The position numbers and the translations under genes were made by a program. A model generated the notes under the pieces. The model made no database searches. It was given only the letters and a program-made list of their open reading frames with translations, and was not told the origin of the DNA. Positions 26,327 to 34,571 of a stretch of 52,100 nt of DNA are shown in pieces. Within the stretch, counting starts at the first letter, position 1; each line of letters opens with the position of its first letter. Source of the stretch: Rubrivivax sp. (GTDB lineage Bacteria > Pseudomonadota > Gammaproteobacteria > Burkholderiales > Burkholderiaceae_C). The DNA lies in contig JAIYCR010000004.1 of NCBI GenBank assembly GCA_027487905.1, positions 1-52,100 on the forward strand, written 5' to 3'.

Positions 26327-26884
26327 ATGAGCATTGAAGCCGAACTTGCCCAGTTGCACCAACCGTTGCTCCGTTTTGCCATGATGCAGCTGCGCAACGA
26401 GAGCATTGCCGAGGACGTTGTCTCGGAGACCTTCCTGGCCATCCTGGAGAAGCCGGAAAGCTTCGAGGGCCGCAGTTCGCTGCGAACCTATGCCACCGGC
26501 ATCCTCAAGTTCAAAATCATCGACGTGATCCGCAAACGCGGACGCGAGGTGCACATCGAGCCGCTTGACGAACAGAGTATGGACGACGCCATGGACGCGC
26601 TCTTCGCCAAGGACGGCCACTGGCAGGACCCGCCGCCGGTCTGGCAGCATCCCGAAAAGTCGCTCGAACAGCGTCAGTTCTTCGAGGTCTTGCAGACCTG
26701 CGTCGACCGGCTGCCTGCCAAGGTCGGCCGAGTTTTCATGATGCGGGAGTGGCTGGACAAGGAAGTGGACGAAATCTGCGCCGAGTTGGGCATCACCTCC
26801 AGCAACTGCGGCGTGATGCTCTACCGCGCCCGCATGCGGCTGCGTGATTGCCTGGACCGCAACTGGTTTGCGGGTCAGCGATGA
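26327..26884 (+). CDS. ECF-family sigma factor
   Basis: The 185-residue protein has region 2 (LLRFAMMQLRNESIAEDVVSETFLAI and TYATGILKFKIIDVIRKRGR) and region 4 (LPAKVGRVFMMREWLDKEVDEICAELGITSSNCGVMLYRARMRLR). There is no region 1.1, as in extracytoplasmic-function sigma factors. It overlaps the anti-sigma gene at 26881 by ATGA, the classic sigma/anti-sigma coupling. Targets may include the divergent ZAS and chlorite-dismutase-like genes. Confidence 0.92.
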   Translation: MSIEAELAQLHQPLLRFAMMQLRNESIAEDVVSETFLAILEKPESFEGRSSLRTYATGILKFKIIDVIRKRGREVHIEPLDEQSMDDAMDALFAKDGHWQDPPPVWQHPEKSLEQRQFFEVLQTCVDRLPAKVGRVFMMREWLDKEVDEICAELGITSSNCGVMLYRARMRLRDCLDRNWFAGQR

Positions 26885-27078
26885 AGGTCGAACTGGACTG
26901 CAAGGAAGTCTCGAGGCTCATCAGCGAAGGGCTCGACCAGGCGATGCCAGCTCCCGAGCGCGCCCGCTTGCGCTATCACTTTGTGATTTGCCAGACCTGC
27001 CGCACCGTCGACGAGCAGATGAAGTTCCTGCGGCGGGCGGTCAAGGAACTGAACAAGGAGCCGCCGCCAGGCTCGTAG
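26881..27078 (+). CDS. Zinc anti-sigma (ZAS) protein, co-translated with the sigma factor
   Basis: The 65-residue protein starts inside the sigma stop codon. It has LDCKEVSRLISEGLD and H-x3-C-x2-C as HFVICQTC, then TVDEQMKFLRRAVKEL. It lacks a membrane span. Its sequence parallels the divergent ZAS protein at 25882-26100, including VDEQM(K/R)F(L/V)R. It probably holds the ECF sigma factor inactive until zinc or thiol oxidation releases it. Confidence 0.82.
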   Translation: MKVELDCKEVSRLISEGLDQAMPAPERARLRYHFVICQTCRTVDEQMKFLRRAVKELNKEPPPGS

Positions 27079-27126
27079 CTGAGAGATGCCCCCCAGTGGC
27101 GAGAGGCGCAGGCGTCCTTTGGCCAC

Positions 27127-28059
27127 TCAGAAGACGGACCAGCCGGTGCGCCGCGCCAGGCTCTCCAGCGCCAGCGCTCCCACGAGCGAGTTGCCCGCCG
27201 TGTTGAGGCCTGGCGACCACACCGCGACAGCCGCCCGCCGCGGGGCAATAGCCAGGATGCCGCCACCGACACCGCTCTTGCCGGGCATGCCGACGCGGAA
27301 TGCGAAGTCACCGGAGGCGTCGTAGTGACCGCAGGTCATCATGATCGCGTTGATGCGCCGCACCGCTTGCGCTTCGACCACGCGCTGTCCGGCAATCGGG
27401 TCGATGCCGTCGTTGGCCAGGAACAGGCCCGCGCGGGCCAGTTGCACGCAGTTCATGCGCAACGCGCACTGGTTGAAGTAGGTTTCCAGCACGCAGTCCA
27501 CCGGGTTCGTGATGTTGCCGAAGGCGCGCATGAAGTTGGCCAGGCTGGCATTGCGATAGCCGGTGTCGGCCTCGGAGCGGGCGACCTCGGCGTCTATCGT
27601 CACGCGCGGGTCGCCGGCCAGCGTGCGCAGGGTGTCCAGGATCTCGGCGATGGTGGCTTGCGGACCGCGGCCGGCCAGAAGGGCATCAGTGACGACGATG
27701 GCGCCGGCGTTGATCAGGGGATTGCGTGGGATGCCCTGCTCGCGCTCCAGCTGCACGATCGAGTTGAACGGCGAACCCGAGGGCTCGCGCCCGACGCGCT
27801 GCCACAGGGTGTCACCCAGGCGACCCAGCGCCAGAGTCAGCGTGAAGACCTTGGAAACACTCTGGATGGAGAACGGCACGCTGCAGTCGCCGACCGACGC
27901 GGTTTCTCCTTTGCAGGTAACGATCGCCAGCCCGAACTGGCGCGGGTCGACGCGGGCCAGGGCTGGGATGTAGTCGGCCACGCGGCCCTGGCCGAAGTGG
28001 GGCTGGATGTCTTCGTGGACACGCACCACGAGTTCGGCCAGGTTTGGATCGTTCGACAT
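27127..28059 (-). CDS. glsA: Glutaminase
   Basis: The 310-residue protein shows the class A beta-lactamase-like fold of bacterial glutaminases: [13 protein letters not shown] with the S-x-x-K catalytic pair, [23 protein letters not shown]-like [13 protein letters not shown], and [24 protein letters not shown] near the end. It hydrolyses glutamine to glutamate and ammonia in the cytoplasm. It ends close to the anti-sigma stop and is divergent from the Anbu-like gene, with a 99-bp spacer. Length matches the family. Confidence 0.95.
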   Translation of the reverse strand: MSNDPNLAELVVRVHEDIQPHFGQGRVADYIPALARVDPRQFGLAIVTCKGETASVGDCSVPFSIQSVSKVFTLTLALGRLGDTLWQRVGREPSGSPFNSIVQLEREQGIPRNPLINAGAIVVTDALLAGRGPQATIAEILDTLRTLAGDPRVTIDAEVARSEADTGYRNASLANFMRAFGNITNPVDCVLETYFNQCALRMNCVQLARAGLFLANDGIDPIAGQRVVEAQAVRRINAIMMTCGHYDASGDFAFRVGMPGKSGVGGGILAIAPRRAAVAVWSPGLNTAGNSLVGALALESLARRTGWSVF

Positions 28060-28158
28060 TCGGCGTGAATCTTGTAATGGCCAGGGGTGCGGCTTCGACT
28101 TGAGCGCACAAGCGGCGCGGCGGGCCCGAGCGTGGCCCGGCGGATTCTGGAGGAACGT

Positions 28159-28890
28159 GTGACCTACTGTCTTGGAATTCTGCTCCCCGAAGGCTTGGTG
28201 CTGGCGTCCGACTCGCGCTCGAACGCGGGCGTGGACCAGGTGGCGCTCGTCAAGAAACTGGCATTGTTCGAGGTACCCGGCCAGCGGGTGGTCGCCGTGC
28301 TGTCGGCGGGCAATCTCGCCACTACCCAGGCGGTGGTGACGGGCCTGCGCGAGGCCGCGGGCAGCGGCCGCTATGGGCAGGACCTGCACGCCGCGCGCAC
28401 CATGTACGACGTGGCCCTGCTGGTGGGCAGCAAGTTGCGCGAGGTCATCGCCCGCGACGGCAACTATGTGCAGCCCTTTGGCGACCCCAACGGCACCTTC
28501 CTCGTCGGCGGCCAGATCGCCGGCGAGCCGCCACGCCTGTTCCACATCTACTCGGCCGGGAACTTCGTCGAGGCGTCCGACCGCTCGCGCTTTCTGCAAG
28601 TGGGCGAGACGAAGTACGGCAAGCCCATCCTGGACCGGGCCCTGAACGACGCGACGAGTCTGGACGAAGCGGCCAAGCTGTCGCTGCTGTCCTTCGACGC
28701 GACAATGCGCAGCAACCTATCGGTCGATGCGCCCATCGACCTGTTGAGATACCGCGCCGACAGCTTCTCGTCACGCAACTTCGCGACACTGGAGAAGGAC
28801 GACCCCTACTGGATGGCGTTGCGCAAGCACTATGCCGAAGGGCTCTCCCGCTTGGTGGCGAGCATCCCGCCCCCGCCCAACCTGGCCTGA
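28159..28890 (+). CDS. Proteasome-type protease (Anbu)
   Basis: Starting at GTG 28159, the 243-residue protein reads [20 protein letters not shown], so Thr2 is exposed after methionine removal, as needed for an N-terminal threonine nucleophile. [26 protein letters not shown] and [10 protein letters not shown] fit the Anbu family, an HslV relative. GGAGGAA is 4-5 nt before the GTG, and starts further upstream would bury Thr2. Anbu usually sits with a circularly permuted ATP-grasp, an alpha-E and a transglutaminase-like gene; none is present here, so it is an orphan copy. Confidence 0.87.
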   Translation: MTYCLGILLPEGLVLASDSRSNAGVDQVALVKKLALFEVPGQRVVAVLSAGNLATTQAVVTGLREAAGSGRYGQDLHAARTMYDVALLVGSKLREVIARDGNYVQPFGDPNGTFLVGGQIAGEPPRLFHIYSAGNFVEASDRSRFLQVGETKYGKPILDRALNDATSLDEAAKLSLLSFDATMRSNLSVDAPIDLLRYRADSFSSRNFATLEKDDPYWMALRKHYAEGLSRLVASIPPPPNLA

Positions 28891-28976
28891 GTCCGAGCCG
28901 GGCCGAGCCCCTCGACCCGGCGGCGGCAAACGACTCACCGCCACTTCAACGACGCCGGCTTCGACCTGGAGAGCCC

Positions 28977-30587
28977 ATGAACAAGACAGCGGTCGCACGC
29001 TTCGACGAACTCCCGGACCGGCAGCCCGCGCACGCACTCATCGAAGGCGTCGATCTCGTCGTCGTGCGGTTCGACGATGCCGTCTCGGTGCTGTACGGCC
29101 GCTGCCTGCACCGTGGCGCGCTGATGGCCGACGGCCGCGTCGAGGGCAACAACCTCATCTGCGGCGTTCACGACTGGGACTACCGGCTCGACAGCGGTGT
29201 CTCGGCCTACAGCCACGCCGAGGCGCTGCAAAAGTTCACCGCCTGGGTCGACGACGGTCAGGTCTGGGTCGATGCCGATGAGGTTGCAGCCTGGGGTCTC
29301 CAACACCCGCAGCCCTTCAACCGCACGATCTATCTCGGGCAGTACGCCGACACCGGCCACGGCACCGCCGAGGAGCCGCACAACGCGCTGATCCAGCGGT
29401 ACGCACGCGAGGGCCTGTCCAAGACCGGGCACCATGGCGCCGTGGAGGCGATGGGCGTGCCCCGCAACCAGCTGCCGACCTGGGACGACATACAGATCCT
29501 GCCCGCGCAACTGCACCGGCCGCCGCTGCTGGACGAGCACCCGGTGGGTACCGACGTACTGGTCGGGCCGCGTGCGAAGCAGCCGCTGCAGCTGGCGATT
29601 CCCCTGATCGTGTCCGACATGAGCTTTGGTGCGCTGTCAGCGTCGGCCAAGGTCGCGCTGGCGCAGGGCGCCGAGCTCGCGGGCACCGGCATCTGTTCGG
29701 GCGAGGGCGGCGTGTTACCCGAGGAGCAGCAGGCCAACTCGCGTTACTTCTACCAGCTGGCATCGGCGCGCTTCGGCTTCTCCTGGGACAAGGTCGGCGC
29801 GTCGCAGGCCTTCCACTTCAAGGGTGGGCAGGGCGCCAAGACCGGCACCGGCGGTCACCTGCCGGGCCCCAAGGTCAGTGAACAGATCGCTGCCGTGCGC
29901 GGCCTGAACGTGGGCGAGCCGGCAATCTCGCCTGCCCGTTTCCCCGACTGGACCGAGCCGCGCCAGATGCGCGAGTTCGCGGCCGAGGTACGCGCGCGCA
30001 CCGGCGGCATCCCGGTGGGCTACAAGCTGTCTGCGCAGCACATCGAGAAGGACATCGATGCCGCGCTCGAGGTGGGTGTCGACTACATCATCCTGGACGG
30101 CCGCGGCGGCGCCACCGGTGCGTCGCCGATCCTGTTTCGCGACAACATCTCGGTGCCCACCATCCCGGCGCTGGCACGCGCGCGGCGCCACCTGGATCGA
30201 TCCGGCAGCGGCGACGTCACCTTGATCATCACCGGTGGCCTGCGCACGCCGGCTGACTTCGTCAAGGCACTGGCCTTGGGCGCCGACGCCATTGCACTGT
30301 CCAACGCCGCGCTACAGGCCATTGGCTGCATCGCCATGCGCGCTTGCCACACCAACAACTGCCCAGTCGGCATCGCCACACAGAAGCCTCATCTAGTAGC
30401 CCGGCTCGCGGTGGACAAGTCTGCGCGGCAGCTGGCCAACTTCTTCGAAGCCTCGGTCGAACTGATGCAGGTCATGGCGCGTGCCTGCGGCCACAACCAC
30501 CTGTCGCAGTTCACCCGCGACGACCTGACGACCTGGAAACGCGAAATGGCCGACTTGTCTGGCGTGGCCTACGGAGGCATGGCATGA
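28977..30587 (+). CDS. Rieske domain fused to FMN-binding glutamate synthase domain
   Basis: The 536-residue protein begins with a Rieske [2Fe-2S] domain: CLHRGA (C43, H45) and CGVHDWDY (C62, H65). From about residue 150 it is the central FMN-binding domain of glutamate synthase: IVSDMSFGALSASAKVALAQGA, GICSGEGGV, KGGQGAKTGTGGHLPGPKV, IILDGRGGATGASP, and CIAMRACHTNNC (C451, C457, C462) for the [3Fe-4S] cluster. The glutaminase domain and the beta-helix of full-length GltB are absent. It overlaps the next gene by ATGA. In place of a pyridine-nucleotide subunit, the Rieske cluster is a likely electron donor or acceptor; the substrate pair is unknown. Confidence 0.87.
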   Translation: MNKTAVARFDELPDRQPAHALIEGVDLVVVRFDDAVSVLYGRCLHRGALMADGRVEGNNLICGVHDWDYRLDSGVSAYSHAEALQKFTAWVDDGQVWVDADEVAAWGLQHPQPFNRTIYLGQYADTGHGTAEEPHNALIQRYAREGLSKTGHHGAVEAMGVPRNQLPTWDDIQILPAQLHRPPLLDEHPVGTDVLVGPRAKQPLQLAIPLIVSDMSFGALSASAKVALAQGAELAGTGICSGEGGVLPEEQQANSRYFYQLASARFGFSWDKVGASQAFHFKGGQGAKTGTGGHLPGPKVSEQIAAVRGLNVGEPAISPARFPDWTEPRQMREFAAEVRARTGGIPVGYKLSAQHIEKDIDAALEVGVDYIILDGRGGATGASPILFRDNISVPTIPALARARRHLDRSGSGDVTLIITGGLRTPADFVKALALGADAIALSNAALQAIGCIAMRACHTNNCPVGIATQKPHLVARLAVDKSARQLANFFEASVELMQVMARACGHNHLSQFTRDDLTTWKREMADLSGVAYGGMA

Positions 30588-32560
30588 ACCAGCATGGCGT
30601 GCAGTGGTTCCGCGTCGCCTCGGTCGACGAACTTCCCGAGGGCCGGGTGAAGTCGGTGACGGCGGGCAACCGCTCGGTCTGCCTGTCTCACTTCGACGGC
30701 CAATGGGCGGCCATGGACAACCGCTGCCCGCACCAGGGCGGCCCCTTGGGTGAAGGCTCCATCGAGCGCGGTGCGGGCGGCCAGTGCTGGATCCGCTGCC
30801 CCTGGCACGGCTGGGACTTCGACCCCCTCACCGGCAAACCGCCGGGCGGGCACGAGGACAGCGGGCAGGCGACGTATCCGGTCGAGATCCGCGACGGCGC
30901 CGTGTTCGTCGGCCTGGCTTCGGAGCCTGCACACGAGCGCACCGTCACCGATGTGATGGCCGAGACGCTGGTGAACTGGGGCGTGAAGCACGTCTTCGGC
31001 ATGGTGGGTCATTCCAACCTGGGCCTGGCCGACGCCATCCGCCGCCGCACGGCGGCCGGCGAGATGCGCTACATCGGTGTCCGTCACGAAGGCGCAGCGG
31101 CCTTCGCCGCATCGGCCTACGGCAAGCTCAGCGGGCGGCCCGCAGCCTGCCTGACCATCGCCGGGCCGGGCGCCACCAACCTACTGACGGGCCTGTGGGA
31201 CGCCAAGGTCGACCGCGCCCCCATTCTGGCCTTGACGGGTCAGGTGCAGACCCAGGTGTTCGGGCCCGGAGCCTTCCAGGATATCGACCTGTCGTCGGCC
31301 TTCCAGGCGGTGACGAAGTTCTCGCAACTGGTGCTGCCCAGTTCCAACCATGCCGAGCTGATGTCCTTGGCTTGCAAGACCGCGCTTGTCGAGCGCGACG
31401 TCGCGCACCTGATCTTTCCCGACGACGTGCAGACCCTGCCCAGCGCCGCCCGCGCCGGGGCGCCTGCCGGGCGCCTCGGTGGCTCGGTCGTGGTGCCCGC
31501 AGAAGCCGACCTGGCGCAGGCCGTGGCCATGATCAACGCGGCGAAACGGCCGATGATCGTGATCGGCCACGGGGCCGTCGCGGCGCGCGATGCTGTCATT
31601 GCGCTGGCCGAGCGCATCGGAGCACCCGTTGTCACCACGTTCAAGGGCAAGGGCCTGATCGACGACACCCACACCCACGCCGGTGGCGTGCTCGGCCGCT
31701 CCGGCACTCCGATCGCCAGCTGGTTCATGAACGAGGCCGATCTCATCATCACGCTGGGGTCGTCGTTCGCCAAGCACACCGGCATCGAACGCTCCAAGCC
31801 CATCATCCAGGTCGACTTCGAGCGCATGCAACTCGGCCGCTTCCACCCGGTCACGCTGCCGGTCTGGGGCGAGATCGCGGCCTTCTGCGCTGCCGTCGCG
31901 CCGCGCGTCGCGCGGCCTGCAGACGCGGCCGATCAAGTCACCGAGCTTGCTGCGCGTTGGGCCATCTGGCGAGAGGAAAAGAGCCGGCGGTTGGGCGAAG
32001 ACCGCGGCCGCGGCGTGCATTCCGCGGCCGTGTTCGAAGCCTTGACGCGGTTGTGCCCGGCCGACGCCATCATCGCCGTGGACGTCGGCAACAACACCTA
32101 TTCGTTCGGCCGCTACTTCGAGAGCCAGGGCCAGCGGGTGCTGATGTCGGGCTACCTGGGCTCCATCGGTTTTGGCTTTCCGGCGGCCATGGGTGCCTGG
32201 GCTGCGACGCAGGACTTCGCGGAGTTCAAGGGCCGCAAGGTGATCTCGATTTCCGGCGACGGTGGCTTCGGCCAGTACGCGATGGAGTTCACCACCGCGG
32301 TCAAGTACGGCATGGACATCACCCACATCCTGCTGAACAACGCCGAGCTCGGCAAGATCGCGAAGGAGCAACGCGCCGGCGAGTTTCAGGTGTGGGAGAC
32401 GGGCCTGCACAACCCGTCCTTCGCCATGTTTGCCAAGCAATGCGGGGGCCATGGCGCGCGCGTCACGGCAGCGCAGGACCTCGACGCAGCCTTCGCAGCC
32501 GCGTTGGCGATCAAGGGGCCGTCGCTGGTCGAGATCGTCACCGACCCCGAACTGGTGTGA
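30584..32560 (+). CDS. Rieske domain fused to thiamine-diphosphate-dependent enzyme
   Basis: The 658-residue protein has an N-terminal Rieske domain (CPHQGG, C48/H50; CPWHGW, C72/H75) followed from about residue 118 by a pyruvate oxidase/acetolactate synthase-type enzyme: GVRHEG with catalytic E169, the central domain from about 310 with IVIGHGAVAAR, and the thiamine diphosphate motif SGDGGFGQYAMEF with the paired NN about 28 residues later. The start ATG at 30584 lies inside the previous stop, so it is coupled to the Rieske-GltB protein. The usual FAD of pyruvate oxidase may be replaced by the Rieske cluster as electron acceptor; this is inference. Confidence 0.87.
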   Translation: MNQHGVQWFRVASVDELPEGRVKSVTAGNRSVCLSHFDGQWAAMDNRCPHQGGPLGEGSIERGAGGQCWIRCPWHGWDFDPLTGKPPGGHEDSGQATYPVEIRDGAVFVGLASEPAHERTVTDVMAETLVNWGVKHVFGMVGHSNLGLADAIRRRTAAGEMRYIGVRHEGAAAFAASAYGKLSGRPAACLTIAGPGATNLLTGLWDAKVDRAPILALTGQVQTQVFGPGAFQDIDLSSAFQAVTKFSQLVLPSSNHAELMSLACKTALVERDVAHLIFPDDVQTLPSAARAGAPAGRLGGSVVVPAEADLAQAVAMINAAKRPMIVIGHGAVAARDAVIALAERIGAPVVTTFKGKGLIDDTHTHAGGVLGRSGTPIASWFMNEADLIITLGSSFAKHTGIERSKPIIQVDFERMQLGRFHPVTLPVWGEIAAFCAAVAPRVARPADAADQVTELAARWAIWREEKSRRLGEDRGRGVHSAAVFEALTRLCPADAIIAVDVGNNTYSFGRYFESQGQRVLMSGYLGSIGFGFPAAMGAWAATQDFAEFKGRKVISISGDGGFGQYAMEFTTAVKYGMDITHILLNNAELGKIAKEQRAGEFQVWETGLHNPSFAMFAKQCGGHGARVTAAQDLDAAFAAALAIKGPSLVEIVTDPELV

Positions 32561-32576
32561 CCGCCTCGCAAAGGGG

Positions 32577-32591
32577 CCGGACGGGGTCCGG
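32577..32591. terminator. Possible hairpin between convergent operons
   Basis: CCGGAC-GGG-GTCCGG forms a 6-bp GC-rich stem with a 3-nt loop in the 34-bp gap between the convergent TPP-enzyme gene and the Tat-like protein gene. There is no uridine tract on either strand, so it is only terminator-like; both operons could use it. Confidence 0.35.
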
Positions 32592-32594
32592 ACG

Positions 32595-33362
32595 CTACAG
32601 GCGCCGTATCGCCGACACCGGCGTGTCCAGCATCAGAAGATCACCGCGACGGAGTACCCGTCCACGGATCTGCACCGGGTCCGCCACCAGGGCCAGCAGC
32701 TCCGGACCATGGGCGCGCCCGCCGTCGGTCATGATCATCAAGGCGGACTGGCCGGTGGGGCCGCGTGCGAAGAACGCCGGCGGAATGCCACCGCGGATGC
32801 ACAGCGAAGCACAAGCCTTGTGCAGCTTGCCGTCCGACGGCCGCATGGCGCCGAACCAGCACTTCGAATCGAGGATCTCGCCGCTGAGGCTCACCTCGCC
32901 GAGTGCCTCGATCGCCGGAAGGGCCAGACTCGCGTCGGGCGCAGCGCGCTCGTCGCGGCGCAGCCAAGGACCTTGCTCGTCCACCGCAAGCATCGTGTGC
33001 TGCCCGCGCTGGATGAGGCTGCCGGTGACCACGACAGGCTGTCCTTCCAGCGCACCGATCTGCGCGGCGACGCCGCATTTCCCCAGGCAGGACAGGAGTG
33101 CGGTGCGCGGCACGCCGCCGCCCAGATCGCGGCTGCGCAGCATGGCATAGGGTGCCGCACTGACGGTCCCGCGCCACTCGCGCACCTTGTCCGGGTCCCA
33201 ACTCCCCGCACCCGGAGCACGCTGCAGCGCAGCCAGGCCCGCGCCCAGACCCGCCGTTCCCGCCGTCAAGCCCAGACCCAGGCGCAGGAAGAACCGCCGG
33301 TCGGCCGGCGGCGTGTCGGCCCAGCCGATGAAAAACGGATCGTCGGACTCAGGCCTTGCCAT
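32595..33362 (-). CDS. Tat-signal-like cysteine-rich protein of unknown function
   Basis: The 255-residue protein has an N-terminal DRRFFLRLGLGL, close to the twin-arginine consensus, with a hydrophobic stretch, so it is exported or anchored. The mature part carries LSCLGKCGV, DSKCWFGAM and HKACASLCIRGGIPP, that is, four pairs or singles of Cys that may bind a cofactor. I know no characterised family member. Its start overlaps the ferric-reductase/Rieske stop by 14 nt, making it the last gene of a four-gene operon. The start ATG at 33362 gives the shortest plausible N-terminus. Confidence 0.75.
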   Translation of the reverse strand: MARPESDDPFFIGWADTPPADRRFFLRLGLGLTAGTAGLGAGLAALQRAPGAGSWDPDKVREWRGTVSAAPYAMLRSRDLGGGVPRTALLSCLGKCGVAAQIGALEGQPVVVTGSLIQRGQHTMLAVDEQGPWLRRDERAAPDASLALPAIEALGEVSLSGEILDSKCWFGAMRPSDGKLHKACASLCIRGGIPPAFFARGPTGQSALMIMTDGGRAHGPELLALVADPVQIRGRVLRRGDLLMLDTPVSAIRRL

Positions 33363-34422
33363 GCTGCGCTTCCTCGGCAATGTCGATCACGGACGGCTCG
33401 ATGGGCGTTCCCGGCGTCAGCGGCCGGGGGTGGACGAACACGATGCCGTGCGTGACGCGGGTGGCGTAGGTGGCGATGCGCTCGGTGAAGGGCGCCGGCG
33501 AGCAGCCGTCTTCGGGTCGGTATTGATAGCCGTGCCAGGGGCAGGTGATGCACCCGTCGATGACACGGCCTTCGCCCAGGGGCCCGCCTTGGTGGCGGCA
33601 GACGTTGGACACCGCGGCGACCTTGCCGTCATAGCGGAAGACGGCAATGCGCTCGGCGCCGGCGGGCTCGACGACGATGGCACGGTCGTCGGGGATGTCC
33701 AGCGCCGGGCCGACGCGCAGCCAGCCCTGCGGGCCTGGTTCGGGCCGCGCCGGGTCGCCAGAGGCGAAGCGCGCCGTGTAGACCTGCAGCCCCGCCACGG
33801 CCAATGCGGCAGTAAGCAGGGCAGCGACATAGAGCAAGTTCGTCTCGGTCTGCAGTGCACCCAGTGCGACATGACCGATCAGCAAGGCATAGGCCGGGTA
33901 GACGGACAAGTGAATGCCCTTCCACAGTCCCGGCCCGAGATTGGCGTTCCAGAAGTCGTGGCTGGTTGCGGCCAGCAGGAACAACAGCAGCAGGGCCACC
34001 AATCCCAGCGACTCGAACGGAAAGCCCGCCAGTGACTCGTAACGGGGGTTGGAAACGAGCAGCGAGACGATCGGGTTCAGCACACCGAAGCCGTGGTACC
34101 AGACCACCACCAGCACGCTGTGAACGAGCGCGACGAGGAAGATCGTGACGCCGAGATGACGCCGGTTGTAGAGCAACGGCTTAAAGCGGGGCGTCAGTCG
34201 CGCAAGCGGCCCGATGCACAGCAAGAAGGTGAGAAGCAGGAAGGCAAGGGTCCCGGTGGCCCTGATCAAAATCTGGAGTGGTGTGAAGCTCTCTCCAGTT
34301 GGGGGTACCAGTGAGGCCACGAGAACGAAGCTGACCAGGTACACCGCGACGCCCGCCAGCATCCAGGCGTCGAAGCGCTTCTTGAATGGCGTCCAGGAGA
34401 CGACCCGGTAGCCGTGGGACAT
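33349..34422 (-). CDS. Ferric reductase-like transmembrane protein with C-terminal Rieske domain
   Basis: The 357-residue protein has about six membrane spans (near 20-40, 50-72, 90-108, 137-153, 170-190, 195-215), with candidate heme histidines H89, H101, H110, H155, H171 and H184, like the ferric reductase/YedZ family. From residue 230 it is a Rieske domain: CRHQGG (C275, H277) and CPWHGY (C294, H297). This looks like a membrane electron conduit joining heme b to a Rieske cluster. It overlaps both neighbours (TGATG at the start; 14 nt at the end). Electron direction is not given by the sequence. Confidence 0.85.
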   Translation of the reverse strand: MSHGYRVVSWTPFKKRFDAWMLAGVAVYLVSFVLVASLVPPTGESFTPLQILIRATGTLAFLLLTFLLCIGPLARLTPRFKPLLYNRRHLGVTIFLVALVHSVLVVVWYHGFGVLNPIVSLLVSNPRYESLAGFPFESLGLVALLLLFLLAATSHDFWNANLGPGLWKGIHLSVYPAYALLIGHVALGALQTETNLLYVAALLTAALAVAGLQVYTARFASGDPARPEPGPQGWLRVGPALDIPDDRAIVVEPAGAERIAVFRYDGKVAAVSNVCRHQGGPLGEGRVIDGCITCPWHGYQYRPEDGCSPAPFTERIATYATRVTHGIVFVHPRPLTPGTPIEPSVIDIAEEAQHGKA

Positions 34423-34571
34423 CAGGTGCTCACTGCCGCAAGCATCGGCGGCCAAACCAGGTTCTGCGGTACGGCCGGTCGCGAGGCCAGCGCCAGGCCG
34501 ACGGCGGCAGCCGAACACAGCAGAAGGATCGGCCAGACCAGTCGGTGGCAGCGGCGGTGTGCTCGCTTCAT
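34422..34571 (-). CDS. Predicted 49-residue small membrane protein
   Basis: This short frame encodes MKRAHRRCHRLVWPILLLCS then a hydrophobic span and a short tail (AVPQNLVWPPMLAAVST). Its ATG lies inside the stop of the 74-residue protein (ATGA) and its stop overlaps the ferric-reductase start (TGATG), so it is embedded in a coupled operon. The overlaps on both sides are the main evidence that it is translated. It is possibly a subunit of the membrane protein downstream. Confidence 0.6.
   Translation of the reverse strand: MKRAHRRCHRLVWPILLLCSAAAVGLALASRPAVPQNLVWPPMLAAVST

Noticed and set aside
30784-33150. Plus-strand 788-residue open frame
   Set aside because: Out-of-frame shadow of the TPP-enzyme gene that runs into antisense of the next gene; Arg/Ala-rich, no domain.
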